A stretch of 26,204 nt of DNA, taken from assembly GCA_030141605.1 (NCBI GenBank), contig JAQGDQ010001768.1:1-26204 (forward strand), read 5' to 3'. The notes under the pieces were generated by a model. It did not search any database and had not been told where the DNA came from. It worked only from the letters and a program-made list of their open reading frames with translations. This document shows, one piece after another, positions 19,326-26,204 of the stretch. The DNA comes from Tubiluchus corallicola (taxonomy: Eukaryota > Priapulida > Priapulimorpha > Priapulimorphida > Tubiluchidae). Every line of letters begins with the position of its first letter. The first letter of the stretch is position 1. A program made the position numbers and the translations under genes.

Positions 19326-22300
19326 TCGAACACAGTTAACACACCACAGGTACTTACTGCGCGATTTGCGAACACAGTTAACACACCACAGGTAGTTACT
19401 GCACGATTTGCAAACACAGTTAACACACCACAGGTACTTACTGCGCGATTTGCAAACACAGTTAACACACCACAGGTACTTACTGCACGATTTGCAAACG
19501 CAGTTAACACACCACAGGTACTTACTGCGCGATTTGCAAACGCCGTTAACACACCACAGGTACTTACTGCACGATTTGCAAACGCAGTTAACACACCACA
19601 GGTACTTACTGCGCGATTTGCAAACGCAGTTAACACACCACAGGTACTTACTGCGCGATTTGCAAACGCAGTTAACACACCACAGGTACTTACTGCGCGA
19701 TTTGCAAACGCCGTTAACACACCACAGGTACTTACTGCGCGATTTGCAAACGCAGTTAACACACCACAGGTACTTACTGAGCGATTTGCAAACGCAGTTA
19801 ACACACCACAGGTACTTACTGCACGATTTGCAAACGCAGTTAACACACCACAGGTACTTACTGCGCGATTTGCAAACGCCGTTAACACACCACAGGTACT
19901 TACTGCACGATTTGCAAACGCAGTTAACACACCACAGGTACTTACTGCACGATTTGCAAACGCAGTTAACACACCACAGGTACTTACTGCGCGATTTACA
20001 AATGCAGTTAACACACCACAGGTACTTACTGCGCGATTTGCAAACGCAGTTAACACACCACAGGTACTTACTGCGCGATTTACAAACGCAGTTAACACAC
20101 CACAGGTACTTACTGCGCGATTTACAAACGCAGTTAACACACCACAGGTACTTACTGCACGATTTACAAACGCAGTTAACACACCACAGGTACTTACTGC
20201 GCGATGTGCAAACGCCGTTAACACACCACAGGTACTTACTGCACGATTTACAAACGCAGTTAACACACCACAGGTACTTACTGCACGATTTACAAACGCA
20301 GTTAACACACCACAGGTACTTACTGCGCGATTTACAAATGCAGTTAACACACCACAGGTACTTACTGCGCGATTTGCAAACACAGTTAACACACCACAGG
20401 TAGTTACTGCACGATTTACAAACACAGTTAACACACCACAGGTACTTACTGCACGATTTACAAACACAGTTAACACACCACAGGTACTTACTGCGCGGTT
20501 TGCAAACGCAGTTAACACACCACAGGTACTTACTGCGCCATTTGCGAACACAGTTAACACACCACAGGTACTTACTGCGCGATTTGCGAACACAGTTAAC
20601 ACACCACAGGTAGTTACTGCACGATGTGCGAACACAGTTAACACACCACAGGTACTTACTGCACGATTTACAAATGCAGTTAACACACCACAGGTACTTA
20701 CTGCGCGATTTACAAACACAGTTAACACACCACAGGTACTTAATGCACGATTTGCAAACACAGTTAACACACCACAAGTACTTACTGCACGATTTGCAAA
20801 CGCAGTTAACACACCACAGGCACTTACTGCACGATTTACAAACGCAGTTAACACACCACAGGTACTTACTGCGCCATTTGCGAACACAGTTAACACACCA
20901 CAGGTACTTACTGCGCCATTTGCGAACACAGTTAACACACCACAGGTACTTACTGCGCGATTTACAAACACAGTTAACACACCACAGGTACTTACTGCAC
21001 GATTTACAAATGCAGTTAACACACCACAGGTACTTACTGCGCGATTTGCAAACGCAGTTAACACACCACAGGTACTTACTGCGCGATTTACAAATGCAGT
21101 TAACACACCACAGGTACTTACTGCACGATTTGCAAACGCCGTTAACACACCACAGGTACTTACTGCTCGATTTATAAACGCAGTTAACACACCACAGGTA
21201 CTTACTGCACGATTTACAAACACAGTTAACACACCACAGGTACTTACTGAGCGATTTGCAGACGCAGTTAACACACCACAGGTACTTACTGCACGATTTA
21301 CAAACGCAGTTAACACACCACAGGTACTTACTGCACGATTTGCAAACGCAGTTAACACACCACAGGTACTTACTGCACGATGTGCGAACACAGTTAACAC
21401 ACCACAGGTACTTACTGCACGATTTGCAAACACAGTTAACACACCACAGGTACTTACTGCGCGGTTTGCAAACGCAGTTAACACACCACAGGTACTTACT
21501 GCTCGATTTACAAACACAGTTAACACACCACAGGTACTTACTGCACGATGTGCGAACACAGTTAACACACCACAGGTACTTACTGCGCGGTTTGCAAACG
21601 CAGTTAACACACCACAGGTACTTACTGCTCGATTTACAAACGCAGTTAACACACCACAGGTACTTACTGCGCCATTTGCGACCACAGTTAACACACCACA
21701 GGTACTTACTGCTCGATTTACAAACGCAGTTAACACACCACAGGTACTTACTGCACGATTTACAAACGCAGTTAACACACCACAGGTACTTACTGCACGA
21801 TTTGCAAACACAGTTAACACACCACAGGTACTTACTGAGCGATTTGCAAACACAGTTAACACACCACAGGTACTTACTGCACGATTTGCAAACACAGTTA
21901 ACACACCACAGGTACTTACTGCACGATTTGCAAACGCAGTTAACACACCACAGGTACTTACTGCACGATTTACAAACGCAGTTAACACACCACAGGTACT
22001 TACTGCGCGATTTGCGAACACAGTTAACACACCACAGGTACTTACTGCGCGATTTGCGAACACAGTTAACACACCACAGGTACTTACTGCGCGATTTACA
22101 AACACAGTTAACACACCACAGGTACTTACTGCACGATTTACAAACGCAGTTAACACACCACAGGTACTTACTGCGCGATTTGCAAACGCAGTTAACACAC
22201 CACAGGTACTTACTGCGCGATTTACAAATGCAGTTAACACACCACAGGTACTTACTGCACGATTTGCAAACGCAGTTAACACACCACAGGTACTTACTGC

Positions 22301-25300
22301 TCGATTTATAAACGCAGTTAACACACCACAGGTACTTACTGCACGATTTACAAACACAGTTAACACACCACAGGTACTTACTGAGCGATTTGCAGACGCA
22401 GTTAACACACCACAGGTACTTACTGCACGATTTACAAACGCAGTTAACACACCACAGGTACTTACTGCACGATTTGCAGACGCAGTTAACACACCACAGG
22501 TACTTACTGCACGATGTGCGAACACAGTTAACACACCACAAGTACTTACTGCACGATTTACAAACACAGTTAACACACCACAGGTACTTACTGCGCGGTT
22601 TGCAAACGCAGTTAACACACCACAGGTACTTACTGCTCGATTTACAAACGCAGTTAACACACCACAGGTACTTACTGCGCGATTTGCGAACACAGTTAAC
22701 ACACCACAGGTACTTACTGCACGATTTGCAAACGCAGTTAACACACCACAGGTACTTACTGCACGATTTACAAACGCAGTTAACACACCACAGGTACTTA
22801 CTGCGCGGTTTGCAAACACAGTTAACACACCACAGGTACTTACTGCTCGATTTACAAACGCAGTTAACACACCACAGGTACTTACTGCACGATTTACAAA
22901 CGCAGTTAACACACCACAGGTACTTACTGCACGATTTGCAAACACAGTTAACACACCACAGGTACTTACTGAGCGATTTGCAAACACAGTTAACACACCA
23001 CAGGTACTTACTGCACGATTTGCAAACACAGTTAACACACCACAGGTACTTACTGAGCGATTTGCAAACACAGTTAACACACCACAGGTACTTACTGCAC
23101 GATTTGCAAACGCAGTTAACACACCACAGGTACTTACTGCACGATTTGCGAACACAGTTAACACACCACAGGTACTTACTGCGCGATTTACAAATGCAGT
23201 TAACACACCACAGGTACTTACTGCACGATTTGCAAACGCAGTTAACACACCACAGGTACTTACTGCACGATTTGCAAACGCAGTTAACACACCACAGGTA
23301 CTTACTGCACGATTTGCAAACGCAGTTAACACACCACAGGTACTTACTGCACGATTTACAAACGCAGTTAACACACCACAGGTACTTACTGCGCGATTTA
23401 CAAATGCAGTTAACACACCACAGGTACTTACTGCGCGATTTGCGAACACAGTTAACACACCACAGGTACTTACTGCACGATTTACAAACACAGTTAACAC
23501 ACCACAGGTACTTACTGCACGATTTACAAACACAGTTAACACACCACAGGTACTTACTGAGCGATTTGCAAACGCAGTTAACACACCACAGGTACTTACT
23601 GCACGATTTGCAAACACAGTTAACACACCACAGGTACTTACTGCACGATTTGCAAACACAGTTAACACACCACAGGTACTTACTGCACGATTTGCAAACA
23701 CAGTTAACACACCACAGGTACTTACTGCACGATTTACAAACGCAGTTAACACACCACAGGTACTTACTGCACGATTTACAAACACAGTTAACACACCACA
23801 GGTACTTACTGCACGATTTACAAATGCAGGTAACACACCACAGGTACTTACTGCGCGATTTACAAATGCAGTTAACACACCACAGGTACTTACTGCGCGA
23901 TTTGCGAACACAGTTAACACACCACAGGTACTTACTGCGCGATTTGCGAACACAGTTAACACACCACAGGTACTTACTGCACGATTTGCAAACGCAGTTA
24001 ACACACCACAGGTACTTACTGCGCGATTTGCAAACGCAGTTAACACACCACAGGTACTTACTGCACGATGTGCGAACACAGTTAACACACCACAGGTACT
24101 TACTGCGCGATTTACAAGTGCAGTTAACACACCACAGGTACTTACTGCGCGATTTGCAAACACAGTTAACACACCACAGGTACTTACTGCGCGATTTACA
24201 AGTGCAGTTAACACACAACAGGTACTTACTGCACGATGTGCAAACACAGTTAACACACCACAGGTACTTACTGCGCGATTTGCGAACACAGTTAACACAC
24301 CACAGGTACTTACTGCGCGATTTGTAAACGCAGTTAACACACCACAGGTACTTACTGCGCGATTTATAAACGCCGTTAACACACCACAGGTGCTTACTGC
24401 GCGATTTATAAACGCAGTTAACACACCACAGGTGCTTACTGCGCGATTTGCAAACGCCGTTAACACACCACAGGTGCTTACTGCGCGATTTGCAAACACA
24501 GTTAACACACCACAGGTGCTTGCTGCGCGATTTGCAAACGCAGTTAACACACCACAGGTACTTACTGCGCGATTTGCAAACACGTACTTACTGCGCGATT
24601 TGTAAACGCAGTTAACACACCACAGGTGCTTACTGCGCGATTTATAAACGCCGTTAACACACCACAGGTGCTTACTGCGCGATTTATAAACGCAGTTAAC
24701 ACACCACAGGTGCTTACTGCGCGATTTGCAAACGCCGTTAACACACCACAGGTGCTTACTGCACGATTTGCAAACACAGTTAACACACCACAGGTAGTTA
24801 CTGCACGATTTGCAAATGCAGTTAACACACCACAGGTACTTACTGCGCGATTTGCAAACGCAGTTAACACACCACAGGTGCTTGCTGCGCGATTTGCAAA
24901 CGCCGTTGACACACCACAGGTACTTACTGCGCGATTATCAAACGCCGTTAACACACCACAGGTACTTACTGCGTGATGTGCAAACACCGTTAACACACCA
25001 CAGGTAGTTACTGCACGATTTGCAAATACAGTTAACACACCACAGGTAGTTACTGCACGATTTGCAAATGCCGTTAACACACCACAGGTACTTACTGCGC
25101 GATTTGCAAACGCAGTTAACACACCACAGGTACTTAATGCACGATTTGCAAACACAGTTAACACACCACAGGTAGTTACTGCACGATTTGCAAATACAGT
25201 TAACACACCACAGGTACTTAATGCACGAATTATAAACGCCGTTAACACACCACAGGTACTTACTGCGCGATTTATAAACGCAGTTAACACACCACAGGTG

Positions 25301-25717
25301 CTTACTGCACGATTTATAAACGCCGTTAACACACCACAGGTACTTACTGCACGATTTATAAACACAGTTAACACACCACAGGTACTTAATGCACGATTTG
25401 CAAACACAGTTAACACACCACAGGTACTTACTGCACGATTTGCAAACACAGTTAACACACCACAGGTGCTTACTGCGCGATTTATAAACGCAGTTAACAC
25501 ACCACAGGTGCTTACTGCGCGATTTATAAACGCCGTTAACACACCACAGGTACTTACTGCGCGATTTATAAACGCAGTTAACACACCACAGGTGCTTACT
25601 GCGCGATTTGCAAACGCCATTAACACACCACAGGTGCTTACTGCGCGATTTGCAAACACAGTTAACACACCACAGGTACTTACTGCGCGATTATCAAACG
25701 CCGTTAACACACCACAA
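19326..25717. repeat. 42-bp minisatellite array, 152 monomers plus one truncated (unit 2)
   Basis: GTTAAC markers run from 19335 to 24543 in exact 42-bp steps (125 monomers). A 26-bp truncated monomer lacking GTTAAC follows near 24570-24600, then 27 more monomers from 24611 to 25703. The left end and right end match the ends of the unit 1 array, so the extra ~4.3 kb is internal expansion. A 27-monomer higher-order repeat is visible at about 20749-23040. Variable positions are mainly G/A in GCRCGA, TTTRC, GCRAAC and ACRCA. The array sits upstream of the unit 2 BTB-BACK gene, as in unit 1. Confidence 0.97.
20749..23040. repeat. Two copies of a 27-monomer (1,134-bp) higher-order repeat
   Basis: Rare monomer variants recur at a constant offset of 1,134 bp. 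CTCGATTTATAAACGCAG is at 21166 and 22300, and GAGCGATTTGCAGACGCAG at 21250 and 22384. GATGTGCGAACACAG, the GCGCGGTTTGC variant and the run of CTCGATTTAC, GCACGATTTAC and GAGCGATTTGC monomers also recur. Agreement starts near 20749/21883 and fades near 21900/23040. Confidence 0.7.
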
Positions 25718-26204
25718 GCGTTCTGGGATTAGCCATATATAAGTATCTTAGCCAGTATTCTATTGGTGATCCATTTTTTCTAGACGAGAATGATTTTTTG
25801 TGTGTTGCCCGTCTTAAACGTGACGTGGCCTGTGTTCAATTTCTCATAGATACGTTTTTTATTCTTGAAGATATTTTAAAAAAAGTTTAGATTGGCAGCT
25901 GCTAAAAGCTATGAGTGCATTAGTGAACAATTTTAAAAAGTACTGTGATAACCTTTTAATATAATATGTAGTTTTAGACAAACAATTTTAGAAGTAAAAT
26001 CTGATTTAGTGTGTATTATATAGTGCAACTGAATATAACATATGTGATATGATGTAATGTATATCACACACCACACAAAACAATAATAAAAATCATCATA
26101 ATTATTACCTGTATATTTTTTAAAGTTTTTAGACGTCTTGTAATCACACGTTTTTCCTTATTCTTCTACGGCAGTAATAAAATCTATAAACTTTATTATT
26201 TACA
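25718..26204. other. Right flank of the 42-bp array, end of window
   Basis: Counterpart of 11379-11911, with TATATAAG at 25736-25743 and ATTGG at 25762-25766. No supported gene. The window ends before the next unit would start. Confidence 0.45.

Noticed and set aside
19175-24605. Open frames of up to ~1,800 codons through the 42-bp array on both strands
   Set aside because: The period is divisible by three and most frames of the monomer have no stop, so long open frames arise automatically on both strands. The longest minus-strand frame has no ATG before its last ~60 codons. The plus-strand ATG at 19302 is absent in unit 1, and plus-strand frames are cut where CGA becomes TGA (near 10551 and 24974). 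The minus frame stays open partly because CpG transitions in it cannot create a stop.

Overview
This is a eukaryotic, almost certainly metazoan, genomic window. The DNA outside one satellite is AT-rich, full of (TTA)n tracts and short tandem arrays. The only clear genes encode BTB/POZ-BACK proteins of the BTBD1/2/3/6 group, a metazoan Cullin-3 adaptor type, as single-exon genes with a strong Kozak start and a downstream AATAAA. A marine invertebrate is my best guess; the sequence does not fix the phylum.

The window is almost exactly two head-to-tail copies of one large unit. Unit 1 is positions 1-11911. Unit 2 starts at 11912 and is cut by the window end about 44 bases before its own end. Both units have the same order: (i) a start spacer with paired TGACGTCA palindromes; (ii) a ~100-bp tandem repeat; (iii) a ~200-bp dispersed block; (iv) TGTTCA repeats and a ~950-bp conserved non-coding block ending in (TTA)n, present twice in unit 1 and once in unit 2; (v) a ~133-bp tandem repeat carrying CGCCATCTAG (8 copies in unit 1, 4 in unit 2); (vi) an acceptor-like site with an AATAAA; (vii) a 128-codon reading frame, open in unit 2 and frameshifted in unit 1; (viii) an eight-copy 42-bp satellite with CCTAGGCCT; (ix) the BTB-BACK gene on the minus strand; (x) its 5' flank, another (TTA)n tract and a second copy of the dispersed block; (xi) a second, unrelated 42-bp satellite; (xii) a ~500-bp flank that leads into the next unit. 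The second satellite has 50 monomers in unit 1 and 152 plus one truncated monomer in unit 2, and accounts for most of the length difference between the units.

The two BTB-BACK proteins (422 and 435 residues) are nearly identical over the BTB half. They differ strongly, with several in-frame codon indels, over the last ~150 residues, where family members normally carry a substrate-binding domain. By eye, that 3' coding part is more diverged between the copies than the non-coding DNA just beyond the stop codon. This suggests diversifying selection on target recognition, or conversion from another paralogue. The long 42-bp array lies about 1.5 kb upstream of each gene in the direction of transcription, and the CGCCATCTAG array lies downstream. 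Each gene is therefore bracketed by repeat arrays that could act as regulatory or boundary DNA; that functional reading is inference. The very long open frames through the 42-bp array exist on both strands and most likely arise from a stop-free period divisible by three, so I do not annotate them as genes.
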